A program made the position numbers and the translations under genes. The notes below the pieces were generated by a model. It worked only from the letters and a program-made list of their open reading frames with translations. It ran no database searches and was not told where the DNA came from. From JASFRI01 sp050115015 (GTDB lineage Bacteria > Acidobacteriota > Polarisedimenticolia > CBDVAL01), in NCBI GenBank assembly GCA_050115015.1, contig JASFRI010000260.1, positions 1 through 6,173 on the forward strand: a stretch of 6,173 nucleotides of DNA. Reading direction: 5' to 3'. This document shows, piece after piece, positions 1 through 5,650 of the stretch; the stretch's first letter is position 1; each line of letters opens with the position of its first letter.

Positions 1-92
1 GCCCGCCGGCGGAGATGTTCGCGGGCTCCAGCGTTCTGGAGATCCACGAGGTGTGTCTCAGCACGGATGCCGCCGAGGCCGCGGAGGGCTGA
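1..92 (+). CDS. C-terminal end of an unidentified protein (5' truncated by window edge)
   Basis: An open frame enters from the left edge (first full codon at 3) and ends at TGA 90-92. It encodes 29 residues, including FAGSSVLEIHEVCLSTDAAE. Two things suggest a real gene end: the codons use G or C heavily at the third position, and the stop overlaps an ATG (TGATG, 90-94) with a GGAGGG ribosome-binding sequence at 83-88. This is a typical coupled gene junction. The tail is too short to assign to a family, and I do not recognise it. The neighbouring M48 peptidase gene may belong to the same transcript. Confidence 0.5.
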   Translation, partial: PPAEMFAGSSVLEIHEVCLSTDAAEAAEG

Positions 93-380
93 TGCGACGG
101 CCCGTGGTGGGCGGCTCGCCCTGCGGCTTCCGGGGCTCGACGCCCGGCCGGGGCTCGCTGCCCCGCGTGGCGGCGTCCGCCGGATCGCCCTCGGGACCGG
201 GGAGTAACGGGATGCGTCGGATGATGTGGTTGCCGGTCCTGCTGCGGCTCCCGGCGCTCATGGCCCGCCCGGGGCTCGCTGCCCCGCGTGGCGGCGTCCG
301 CCGGATCGCCCTCGGGGCCGGGGGGTAACGGGATGCGTCGGATGATGCGGTTGTCGTTCCTGCTGTTGCTCCCGGCGCTC
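91..380 (+). repeat. Tandem duplication, 120-121 bp period, of the M48 gene start region
   Basis: Three successive units begin with GATGCG: unit A 91-210, unit B 211-331 and partial unit C from 332 to about 380. The second halves of A and B (151-210 and 272-331) differ at only 2 of 60 positions. The first halves of B and C (211-259 and 332-380) differ at 5 of 49. The first half of A is much more diverged, but it still matches around TGCGGCTTCCGG and GGGCTCG. Each unit carries a GGGG..TAACGGG(ATG) start context. Only unit C leads into the full peptidase reading frame. Unit B still encodes a signal-peptide-like MRRMMWLPVLLRLPAL but no lipobox cysteine, so it is a fossil copy of the signal sequence. 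Confidence 0.9.
92..328 (+). CDS. Possible 78-residue leader ORF created by the duplication
   Basis: The ATG at 92-94 overlaps the TGA of the upstream gene (90-92) and has GGAGGG at 83-88 just ahead of it. The frame stays open through units A and B of the tandem repeat and stops at TAA 326-328, four bases before the ATG (333) of the M48 lipoprotein. The product would be Arg, Gly and Pro rich, with an internal hydrophobic stretch derived from the duplicated signal peptide. It has no recognisable domain. The tight spacing at both ends would let ribosomes pass from the upstream gene to the peptidase by coupled termination and reinitiation. It may instead be a decayed former N-terminus that is not translated usefully. 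Whether the peptide exists is uncertain. Confidence 0.3.
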   Translation: MRRPVVGGSPCGFRGSTPGRGSLPRVAASAGSPSGPGSNGMRRMMWLPVLLRLPALMARPGLAAPRGGVRRIALGAGG

Positions 381-1142
381 GCCGCCTGCTCGGTGCTCAA
401 CGCCCCGGGGGGCGGCGTCAACCTGATCTCCGTCCAGGACGAGTGGAAGATGGGGATGCGTCTCGCCGCGGAGGTGGACGCGGAGATGGAGATCCTCTCC
501 CAGCCCGAGGCGGACCGCTACCTGACGAGCCTTGGCCAGCGGCTGCTGCGGGCCTCGGACAGCGAGCTCGCCCGGCTTCCCTGGACCTTCCATCTCATCA
601 AGGATCCCGCTGTCAACGCCTTCAACATCCCCGGCGGGCACGTCTACATCAACACCGGCCTGGTGGACGCCATGTCCACCGAGGCGGAGCTCGCCTCCGT
701 GATCGGACACGAGATCGGCCACGGCCTGAACCGGCACGGCACGAAGCAGCTCACGAAGCAGGTCGGGGTCAGCGTGCTGCTGTCGCTGGCCCTGGGGGAC
801 AACCCCTCCGCGGTGGAGCAGATCGCCGCGGCGGTGACCGCCCAGGGGACGCTGATGAAGTTCTCCCGGGACGACGAGCTGCAGGCCGACCTGGCGGGCA
901 TCTCGCTGATGTCAGGTGCGGGGTGGGATCCCCAGGGGACCGTCGACATGCTCGAGGTGCTGGCCTCGTTGTCGGAATCCGAGCCCAGCATGATGGAGAA
1001 GTTCCTGTCGAGCCATCCCCAGCCGGGCACCCGGATCGCCGACGCGCAGCAGCGGATCGACTCGATGCCGGAGAACCCCAACGCCATCGTCACCACCGAT
1101 AACTTCCGCCGCTACAAGGCGTACGTCGCCCGGTTCGACTAG
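333..1142 (+). CDS. M48-family zinc metallopeptidase, lipoprotein (LoiP/YcaL-like)
   Basis: The product is a 269-residue, membrane-anchored peptidase expected in the periplasm. Residues 1-19 form a lipoprotein signal: Arg-rich start, LSFLLLLPALAAC, with lipobox L16-A17-A18-C19. The zinc motif HEIGH lies at 126-130 (two His ligands and catalytic E127). The third ligand is expected to be E182 in DELQADLAG (ExxxD, with D186). The family features AFNIPGGHVYINTGL (96-110) and SHPQPGTRI (227-235) are also present. Known relatives such as E. coli LoiP, YcaL and BepA degrade misfolded outer-membrane proteins; a similar quality-control role here is inference. I chose ATG 333 because GGGGGGTAACGGG precedes it and it gives a clean signal peptide. 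The in-frame GTG at 288 would place 15 non-hydrophobic residues ahead of the signal and lies inside the repeat. Confidence 0.93.
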   Translation: MRRMMRLSFLLLLPALAACSVLNAPGGGVNLISVQDEWKMGMRLAAEVDAEMEILSQPEADRYLTSLGQRLLRASDSELARLPWTFHLIKDPAVNAFNIPGGHVYINTGLVDAMSTEAELASVIGHEIGHGLNRHGTKQLTKQVGVSVLLSLALGDNPSAVEQIAAAVTAQGTLMKFSRDDELQADLAGISLMSGAGWDPQGTVDMLEVLASLSESEPSMMEKFLSSHPQPGTRIADAQQRIDSMPENPNAIVTTDNFRRYKAYVARFD

Positions 1143-1248
1143 CGCCGGTCAACCCGGATGGGCACAGCCAGCCGCCGGCCCGGCGGGTAAGTTCCACAGT
1201 CACCCCGTCGAGCGACGCCGTCCCGCGAGGCCATGGGATCGAGCCGGC

Positions 1249-1323
1249 GGGGTCAGACCCCCCGGAATGACGAGCGCGGACCGGGGGAGCCGGGGTCGGG
1301 TCCCGGTGGAGGGGTCTGACCCC
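1249..1323. repeat. REP-like inverted pair of GGGGTCAGACCCC palindromes
   Basis: GGGGTCAGACCCC at 1249-1261 and GGGGTCTGACCCC at 1311-1323 are exact reverse complements of each other, 49 bases apart. Each is itself palindromic around one central base. Between them, ACCGGG (1280-1285) can pair with CCCGGT (1302-1307), so the element could fold as nested hairpins. Paired palindromes in intergenic DNA are typical of REP/BIME-type elements mobilised by IS200-like Y1 (RAYT) transposases. No transposase gene lies in the window, so that link is inference. A related GGGTCAGACC core occurs at 5601-5610. Confidence 0.75.
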
Positions 1324-1381
1324 TAGATCGGCTGGGCGCCGCGCCCCGCGAGGCCTGGCATCCCCCGCCCCGCAGGGACGT

Positions 1382-1411
1382 TTGACCCCGCCCGGCGGCG
1401 GTCGCTAAGAT
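1382..1411 (+). promoter_or_regulatory. Sigma-70-like promoter for the zinc-ribbon/RNase HI/yggS operon
   Basis: TTGACC (1382-1387) and TAAGAT (1406-1411) are separated by 18 bases and resemble the TTGACA and TATAAT consensus. They stand out in very GC-rich surroundings. The predicted start near 1418 would give an untranslated leader of about 60 nt before the TTG start at 1478. The assignment rests on consensus match and position only. Confidence 0.5.
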
Positions 1412-1477
1412 GAGTCTTTCTGCTGCAGCATTCCCGGAAGTGCCCGAAGCCCCGGCCCGGGGACCGGAGGAGCCTGC

Positions 1478-2224
1478 TTGCACCCCCAGCTGTTCCACCT
1501 GATCAACCTGCAGCGGATCGACTCGGAGATCCGGGTGCAGGAGGACGTCATCGCGGCGGTCCCGGAGGCCATCGCCGCCGTCGAGGCCCGCGAGAAGGCG
1601 CTGGATGACGAGCTCGCCAGGCACCGGGAAGGTCTCGAGGAGTCGCAGAAAGCGCGGCGATCCCTGGAAGGGGACCTCGAGCTGGTCAAGCAGAAGCTGG
1701 CGAAGTACCAGGACCAGCTGATGCAGGTGAAGACGAACGACGCCTACCGGGCGATGCTCAAGGAGATCGACGGCACCAAGGCGGAGATCGCCACGCGGGA
1801 GGAGAAGATCCTCGAGCAGATGCTCCTCTCGGACGACCTCGAGGCCCGGATCCGGGAGATCGCGAAGGACTTCGAGGAGCGGAAGGCCGGCATGGCGCAG
1901 GAGAAGGCCGCCCTGGAGAAGCAGCGGACGGAGGCGGAGAGCCGCAAGGCCGCCCTCGAGTCCGAGCGCGAGCAGCTCGCGGCGAACCTGGACGAGCCCG
2001 TGCGCCGCACCTACGAGAAGGTCGCGAAGATGCGCCACGGCGTCGCGGTGGTCGGCGTGAAGGAGGAGCTCTGTCTCGGCTGCCGCATGAAGGTCCGCCC
2101 GCAGATCTTCCAGGAGATCCGCCAGGGAACCGAGCTGCACCAGTGCGACACCTGCGTCCGCTTCCTGTACTACGTCGATCCCGACGCCGCCGGCGAGGAC
2201 GGGGAGCAGCCCGCCGACCTCTGA
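1478..2224 (+). CDS. C4-type zinc-ribbon coiled-coil protein (DUF164/zf-RING_7, CdsZ-like)
   Basis: The product is a 248-residue cytoplasmic protein with a long charged heptad-like coiled coil (about residues 15-180) followed by a C4 zinc ribbon: C199-x2-C202 (CLGC) and C223-x2-C226 (CDTC). The family hallmark KTNDAYRAMLKEI is at 85-97. Relatives include chlamydial CT398/CdsZ, Helicobacter HP0958/FlgZ and actinobacterial proteins encoded beside RNase H genes. They act as adaptors, but a general biochemical role is not settled. The start is TTG at 1478: GGAGGAG (1466-1472) sits five bases upstream, and the N-terminus LHPQLFHLINLQRIDSEI matches the usual beginning of the family. The gene is first after a likely promoter, and RNase HI follows 54 bases downstream. 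Length is normal and both CxxC pairs are intact. Confidence 0.92.
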   Translation: MHPQLFHLINLQRIDSEIRVQEDVIAAVPEAIAAVEAREKALDDELARHREGLEESQKARRSLEGDLELVKQKLAKYQDQLMQVKTNDAYRAMLKEIDGTKAEIATREEKILEQMLLSDDLEARIREIAKDFEERKAGMAQEKAALEKQRTEAESRKAALESEREQLAANLDEPVRRTYEKVAKMRHGVAVVGVKEELCLGCRMKVRPQIFQEIRQGTELHQCDTCVRFLYYVDPDAAGEDGEQPADL

Positions 2225-2278
2225 CAGGCTGCTCGTCCCCCGCCGTCCCGCTTCCGCTATCATGCTCCCCGGAGTCCG

Positions 2279-2767
2279 ATGACCGACCATCCCGCAGGAA
2301 CCATCCGTCCCCTGGCCGGCGAGGCTCTGGAGGCCTCCATCGATGGGGGCGCCCGCGGCAACCCCGGCAACGCCGGATACGGTTGCCACCTGACCCTGCC
2401 GAGCGGAGAGACCTGGGACGAGGTGTGGGGCCACCTCGGCGTCCAGACGAACAACGTCGCGGAGTACGTCGCGCTGCTGGCTGCCCTGGAGTACGCCATC
2501 GCCGCCGGGGCGGGAAGCCTGCGGGTGCGCTCCGACTCGCAGCTCCTGGTCCGGCAGATCCTCGGCAAGTACCGGGTCAAGAACCCCGGGCTGCGTCCCC
2601 TGTTCGAGCGGGCCCGGGCGGCCATCGCGCGGCTGCCCCGCTTCCGGATCGAGCACGTCTACCGCGAGGACAACCGGGAGGCGGACGCGCTGGCCAACCG
2701 CGCCATGGACACGCGGGAGAGCTCCGGCCACTTGGAGGCGGCCGCGCTGCTGGGGCGCCGGGGATGA
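2279..2767 (+). CDS. Ribonuclease HI family protein
   Basis: The product is a 162-residue cytoplasmic nuclease expected to cut the RNA strand of RNA-DNA hybrids. The RNase H fold covers about residues 18-145 after a short extension. All four acidic catalytic residues are present: D22 in IDGGARGNPG, E62 in NNVAEY, D86 in RSDSQLL and D136 in DNREADALAN. The segment KYRVKNPGLRPLFERA is typical of the bacterial RNase HI-like branch found next to zinc-ribbon genes, rather than classic E. coli RnhA. ATG 2279 has GGAG at 2271-2274. A TATCAT sequence at 2258-2263 just upstream could be a -10 box, but it lacks a good -35. The stop overlaps the next start (ATGA, 2764-2767), so yggS translation is probably coupled to this gene. 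Confidence 0.93.
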   Translation: MTDHPAGTIRPLAGEALEASIDGGARGNPGNAGYGCHLTLPSGETWDEVWGHLGVQTNNVAEYVALLAALEYAIAAGAGSLRVRSDSQLLVRQILGKYRVKNPGLRPLFERARAAIARLPRFRIEHVYREDNREADALANRAMDTRESSGHLEAAALLGRRG

Positions 2768-3459
2768 CCGCCGCGTCGCGCCTCGGCCGGGTCCGGGAGG
2801 CGATCGAGGCGGCCGCCCGGGAGGCCGGGCGCGATCCCGCCACCGTGCGGCTGGTCGCCATCGGCAAGACATTCCCGCCGGAGGCGATCGAGGAAGTTCA
2901 TCGCGAGGGTCAGCGGGACTTCGGCGAGAACCGGGTGCAGGAGGCGGTCACGAAGGCCCGGGTCCTGCCGCCCGACATCCGCTGGCACCTGGTCGGCCAC
3001 CTGCAGGCGAACAAGGCGGCGCCTGCGGCGGGCCTTTTCTCCATGATCCAGTCCATCGACTCCCTCAAGATCGCGCGGCGCCTCGACCGGCTCGCGGGGG
3101 AGGTCGGACGGGACCTCGACGGCCTCGTCCAGGTCGACCTGGCCGGCGAGTCCACGAAGCACGGGGCGATGCCGGAGGAGCTGCGACCGCTGCTGGAGGA
3201 GGCCCGGTCCTTCGAGCGGCTCCGGATCCGCGGTCTGATGCTGCTGCCCCCCTACGAGCCGGACCCCGAGGACGTCCGCCCCTGGTTCCGCCGGATCCGC
3301 GAGCTGGCGGCGGATCTGGAGCGGGATGGGCTCCTCGGCGGGAACGCCCCGGTGGAGCTGTCGATGGGGATGAGCCACGATTTCCGGGTGGCGGTCCAGG
3401 AGGGAGCGACTATAGTAAGGATCGGCACCGCGATCTTCGGGGCCCGGGAGCCGGCCTGA
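2764..3459 (+). CDS. yggS: YggS/PROSC family PLP-binding protein (pyridoxal phosphate homeostasis)
   Basis: The product is a 231-residue, single-domain TIM-barrel protein that binds pyridoxal 5'-phosphate and buffers its free level. It has no known enzymatic activity in this family. Motifs in order are AIGKTF with the PLP lysine K35, FGENRVQE (53-60), WHLVGHLQANK (74-84), SIDS (97-100), the GLMLLPPYEPDPEDVRPWF region (157-175), SMGMSHDF (200-207) and the phosphate-binding RIGTAIFG (219-226). Length is standard. The ATG overlaps the RNase HI stop (ATGA) and has only a weak ribosome binding site, which fits translational coupling. In many bacteria yggS precedes yggT and divIVA. Here divIVA follows without yggT. 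Four consecutive codons, ACT ATA GTA AGG (3409-3420), are unusual for this gene. Confidence 0.95.
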   Translation: MTAASRLGRVREAIEAAAREAGRDPATVRLVAIGKTFPPEAIEEVHREGQRDFGENRVQEAVTKARVLPPDIRWHLVGHLQANKAAPAAGLFSMIQSIDSLKIARRLDRLAGEVGRDLDGLVQVDLAGESTKHGAMPEELRPLLEEARSFERLRIRGLMLLPPYEPDPEDVRPWFRRIRELAADLERDGLLGGNAPVELSMGMSHDFRVAVQEGATIVRIGTAIFGAREPA

Positions 3460-3471
3460 AGGGGCTCCCGG
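3444..3471. terminator. Hairpin spanning the yggS stop codon (possible terminator)
   Basis: CCGGGAGCC (3444-3452) and GGCTCCCGG (3463-3471) form a perfect 9-bp stem. The 10-base loop includes the TGA stop (3457-3459). The stem is strong, but no T-run follows, so it is not a standard intrinsic terminator. It may slow polymerase, protect the mRNA 3' end or act with Rho. Confidence 0.4.
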
Positions 3472-3790
3472 CGCCGCCCTCGGGTCCTGGAAAGCGCCGC
3501 GGCGGGCACCGCGCCGGGCCCGAGAGTCCGATGGGACGGCGCGGGTGGAGTGGAGGCTGCCCGGTCGCCGGTCGACCGTGGTGGGCCCGCGGGGGCGGGC
3601 CGGACATCGCCCCGGGCCCGTTCCGCTGGGCTCTCCGGCCCAACGGCCGCCGGGCCGGGGCTGCCACTGCCGGGCCGGACACGGAGAGGCGTCCGACCGA
3701 CGGAGCGGCGCACGCTGTGGCTTCCGGAGGCCTGCCGCCGGAGCCAAGTGGGATCGTCGTCGAGGTCGTCGGGGGGTAAGGGAGAGGCCC
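3460..3790. other. 331-bp gene-free region ahead of divIVA, possible structured leader
   Basis: No convincing protein is encoded here. The + strand frame 3531-3779 gives a Gly/Arg/Pro-rich 82-residue product with no hydrophobic segments, so it is not YggT. The minus-strand frames look like non-coding GC-rich translation. Repeated GCCGGGCC and GGGCCCG motifs suggest extensive secondary structure. A strong stem with one bulged T lies at 3719-3745 (GGC-T-TCCGG paired with CCGGA-GCC). I checked for RNase P RNA, tmRNA and SRP RNA signatures and found none. The region may hold a promoter or leader for divIVA, but I cannot identify one securely. Confidence 0.45.
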
Positions 3791-4309
3791 ATGAAGATCA
3801 CGCCGCTGGACATCGAGGGGCATTCGTTCAACCGCAAGTTCCGGGGTTACGACGACGACGAGGTCAGGGCGTTCCTGACCCTGGTCAGCGAGGAGTACGA
3901 GAAGCTGATCGTCGAGAACCACAAGCTCCGGGACGACATGAACAAGATGCAGTCGATCCTCGACGAGCACCGGCAGCGCGAGAAGATCCTGCGGGAGACC
4001 CTCTACACCGCCCAGGAGGTCTCGGAGGACCTCAAGGAGCAGGCCCGGAAGGAGGGGAAGATCCTCCTCCAGGAGGCGCAGCTCAAGGCGGACCGGCTGC
4101 TGGACCATGCCCAGCGCCGCGCGGCGGACCTCGAGGCCTCGCTGGCGGAGATGCGCCTGGAGAAACAGGCCTACCTGAAGAAGGTCCGCGCCCTGCTGGA
4201 CCACCACCAGAAGCTCCTCGAGCTCCACGAGACCGAGTCGGCGGAGGAGGAGAAGGTGGCCTTCCTGGCGAAGAAGCCGAACCAGCAGCAGGCCGGTCCC
4301 GGGCATTGA
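3791..4309 (+). CDS. divIVA: DivIVA-domain protein
   Basis: The product is a 172-residue cytoplasmic coiled-coil protein of the DivIVA family, which binds curved membrane at poles and septa and recruits division or wall-growth factors. The N-terminus is diagnostic: MKITPLDIEGHSFNRKFRGY (1-20), then DDDEVRAFLTLVSEEYE. It is followed by coiled coil to about residue 150 and a disordered Lys/Gln-rich tail. ATG 3791 is supported by GGAG at 3781-3784 and by the conserved MKITPLDI start. Longer in-frame starts upstream translate non-conserved GC-rich sequence. The gene lies downstream of yggS, a common pairing. Its stop overlaps the hutI start. Whether this organism uses the protein for polar growth or only as a septal factor cannot be told from sequence. 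Confidence 0.93.
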   Translation: MKITPLDIEGHSFNRKFRGYDDDEVRAFLTLVSEEYEKLIVENHKLRDDMNKMQSILDEHRQREKILRETLYTAQEVSEDLKEQARKEGKILLQEAQLKADRLLDHAQRRAADLEASLAEMRLEKQAYLKKVRALLDHHQKLLELHETESAEEEKVAFLAKKPNQQQAGPGH

Positions 4310-5559
4310 TCGAAGCCGACCTGGTGGTGCGCGACGCCGCGTCCCTGGTGACGTGCGCCGGCAGCGTGCCCCGGTCGGGAGCGGATCAGGCCGTCATCGG
4401 CGCCATCCCCGGCGGCGCGCTCGCGGCCCGGGAGGGCCGGATCGTCTGGGTCGGCCCGGCCCGGGATCTCGCGGGCGCCGTGCGTCCTCTGACGGGGGCG
4501 ACGACCGTCGATGCCTCCGGGGGGACGGTCCTGCCGGGGTTCTGCGATCCCCACACGCACCTGCCCTTCGCGGGCACCCGGGAGGACGAGTTCGCCCGCC
4601 GGGTCGCCGGCGCCACGTACCAGGAGATCGCCGCGGCCGGCGGCGGCATCCTGAGCACCGTGCGCGCCACCCGGGCCGCCTCCGAGGAGGAGCTGGTGGA
4701 GCTGGCCCGGCCGCGGCTGGCCCGGATGCTGCGCCACGGGACGACGAGCCTGGAGGCGAAGAGCGGCTACGGCCTCGACGAGGAGGACGAGATCAAGCAG
4801 CTCCGCGCCCTGCGACGTCTGGCGGCGCTGCAGCCGGTGGAGATCACCGCCACGGCGCTGGCCGCCCACACGGTGCCTCCCGAGTACCGCGAGGATCGCG
4901 GTGCCTACCTCGACCTGGTCTGCGGGACGATCCTCCCGCGGGTGGCCCGGGAGGGACTCGCGGACTGCTGTGACGTCTTCCTGGAGAAGGGGGTGTTCGA
5001 CGCCGCGGAGAGCCGCCGGGTGCTGGAGGCCGGCAAGGCGCTGGGGCTGCGGCCGCGGCTGCACGCCGACCAGCTCTCCTCCGGCGGCGGCGCCGAGCTC
5101 GCCGCGGAGCTCGGGGCGCTTTCGGCGGACCACCTGGAGAACGCCTCGGCGGAGGGCCTCGCGGCGATGGCCCGGGCGGGGACCGTGGCGGTGCTGCTGC
5201 CCGGGGCGACGTTCTTCCTGATGCTGCGCGAGTACGCCGACGCCCGTCGTCTGATCGACGCGGGCGTTCCCGTCGCCCTGGCCACCGACTTCAATCCCGG
5301 CAGCTGCTACACGGAGTCGATGCCGATGATCCTGACCCTCGCCGTCCTGCAGATGCGGATGACCATCGAGGAGGCGATCGTGGCGGCCACCGTCAACGCC
5401 GCCGCCGCCCTCGGCCGCGGCGACGAGGTGGGCACCCTCGAGGTGGGCAAGCAGGCGGACATCCTCGTCCTCGACGTCCCCAGCCACCGCCACCTCGGCT
5501 ATCACTTCGGCGTCAACCCCATCCGCCACGTCGTCAAGCGCGGCGAAGTCGTCATCTAA
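4306..5559 (+). CDS. hutI: Imidazolonepropionase (EC 3.5.2.7)
   Basis: The product is a 417-residue cytoplasmic metal-dependent amidohydrolase. It hydrolyses 4-imidazolone-5-propionate to N-formimino-L-glutamate, the third step of histidine degradation. Metal ligands seen are H83 and H85 (DPHTHLPFAGTRE), H253 (LHADQLS) and D328 (ATDFNPGS). H188 (AAHTVPPEY) and H276 (SADHLENAS) match conserved active-site histidines. KSGYGLD (152-158) and NPGSCYTESMP (330-340) are also hutI signatures. I chose TTG 4306 because IEADLVVRDAASLVTC is the usual N-terminus of the family and because it overlaps the divIVA TGA (TTGA, 4306-4309). No clear ribosome binding site is visible, so translation probably depends on coupling. 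No other hut gene is in the window. Length and motifs indicate an intact enzyme. Confidence 0.96.
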   Translation: MIEADLVVRDAASLVTCAGSVPRSGADQAVIGAIPGGALAAREGRIVWVGPARDLAGAVRPLTGATTVDASGGTVLPGFCDPHTHLPFAGTREDEFARRVAGATYQEIAAAGGGILSTVRATRAASEEELVELARPRLARMLRHGTTSLEAKSGYGLDEEDEIKQLRALRRLAALQPVEITATALAAHTVPPEYREDRGAYLDLVCGTILPRVAREGLADCCDVFLEKGVFDAAESRRVLEAGKALGLRPRLHADQLSSGGGAELAAELGALSADHLENASAEGLAAMARAGTVAVLLPGATFFLMLREYADARRLIDAGVPVALATDFNPGSCYTESMPMILTLAVLQMRMTIEEAIVAATVNAAAALGRGDEVGTLEVGKQADILVLDVPSHRHLGYHFGVNPIRHVVKRGEVVI

Positions 5560-5589
5560 CCTCCCGCCCTCATCTCCATCTCCCCCAAC

Positions 5590-5617
5590 CACTTAAGGCA
5601 GGGTCAGACCTGAAGTG
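5590..5617. repeat. Hairpin with GGGTCAGACC core (REP-like)
   Basis: CACTTAAGG (5590-5598) can pair with CCTGAAGTG (5609-5617) at 8 of 9 positions. The loop and inner stem contain GGGTCAGACC (5601-5610), the same core as the palindrome pair at 1249-1323. It starts 30 bases after the hutI stop and could also act as a transcript end. No T-run follows. Confidence 0.6.
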
Positions 5618-5650
5618 TGCAGTCCGCACCGCACCGAAACCTGACGAATC

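Larger units (their letters stand above)
1143..1477. other. Intergenic region with GC-rich hairpins, repeats and a promoter
   Basis: There is no convincing gene in these 335 bases on either strand. From left to right they hold four things. A GC quasi-palindrome at 1172-1186 (CCGCCGG, one base, CCGGCGG), 30 bases after the peptidase stop, may end its transcript, although no T-run follows. A repeat pair occupies 1249-1323. A sigma-70-like promoter lies at 1382-1411. A small palindrome (CCCCGG-C-CCGGGG, 1450-1462) sits four bases before the ribosome binding site of the zinc-ribbon gene and could affect its translation. I see no tRNA, riboswitch or other known RNA. Confidence 0.6.

Noticed and set aside
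1143..1477. Possible CRISPR or tandem array from the repeated GGGGTC/GACCCC motifs
   Set aside because: There are only two palindromes, in opposite orientation, with no further evenly spaced copies. This fits a REP-like pair, not a CRISPR.
2258..2263. TATCAT as a -10 box for the RNase HI gene
   Set aside because: No -35 sequence lies at usual spacing, and the predicted start would fall at the ribosome binding site. I left it as a remark rather than a feature.
2143..2763. Upstream extension of the yggS reading frame
   Set aside because: It overlaps the RNase HI gene in another frame with low-complexity sequence. The conserved YggS N-terminus starts at ATG 2764.
1253..2872. Long minus-strand open frame of 539 codons opposite the zinc-ribbon and RNase HI genes
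   Set aside because: It is antisense to two genes with clear domain motifs, its product is low-complexity Leu/Arg/Gly/Pro sequence without any family signature, and long antisense frames are expected at this GC content.
3460..3790. RNase P RNA, tmRNA or SRP RNA in the gap before divIVA
   Set aside because: RNase H/zinc-ribbon loci can lie near rnpB in actinobacteria, so I looked for the conserved GAGGAAAGTCC and ACAGAAA elements and for tmRNA and SRP signatures. None is present.
3550..4305. Upstream extension of the hutI reading frame to position 3550
   Set aside because: The extension runs through divIVA in another frame and gives Pro/Gly/Arg-rich sequence. The conserved HutI N-terminus begins at TTG 4306.
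4171..5592. Minus-strand open frame of 473 codons opposite hutI
   Set aside because: Shadow of hutI: repetitive Gly/Arg/Asp/Val composition, no domain, and the + strand gene has all its catalytic motifs.
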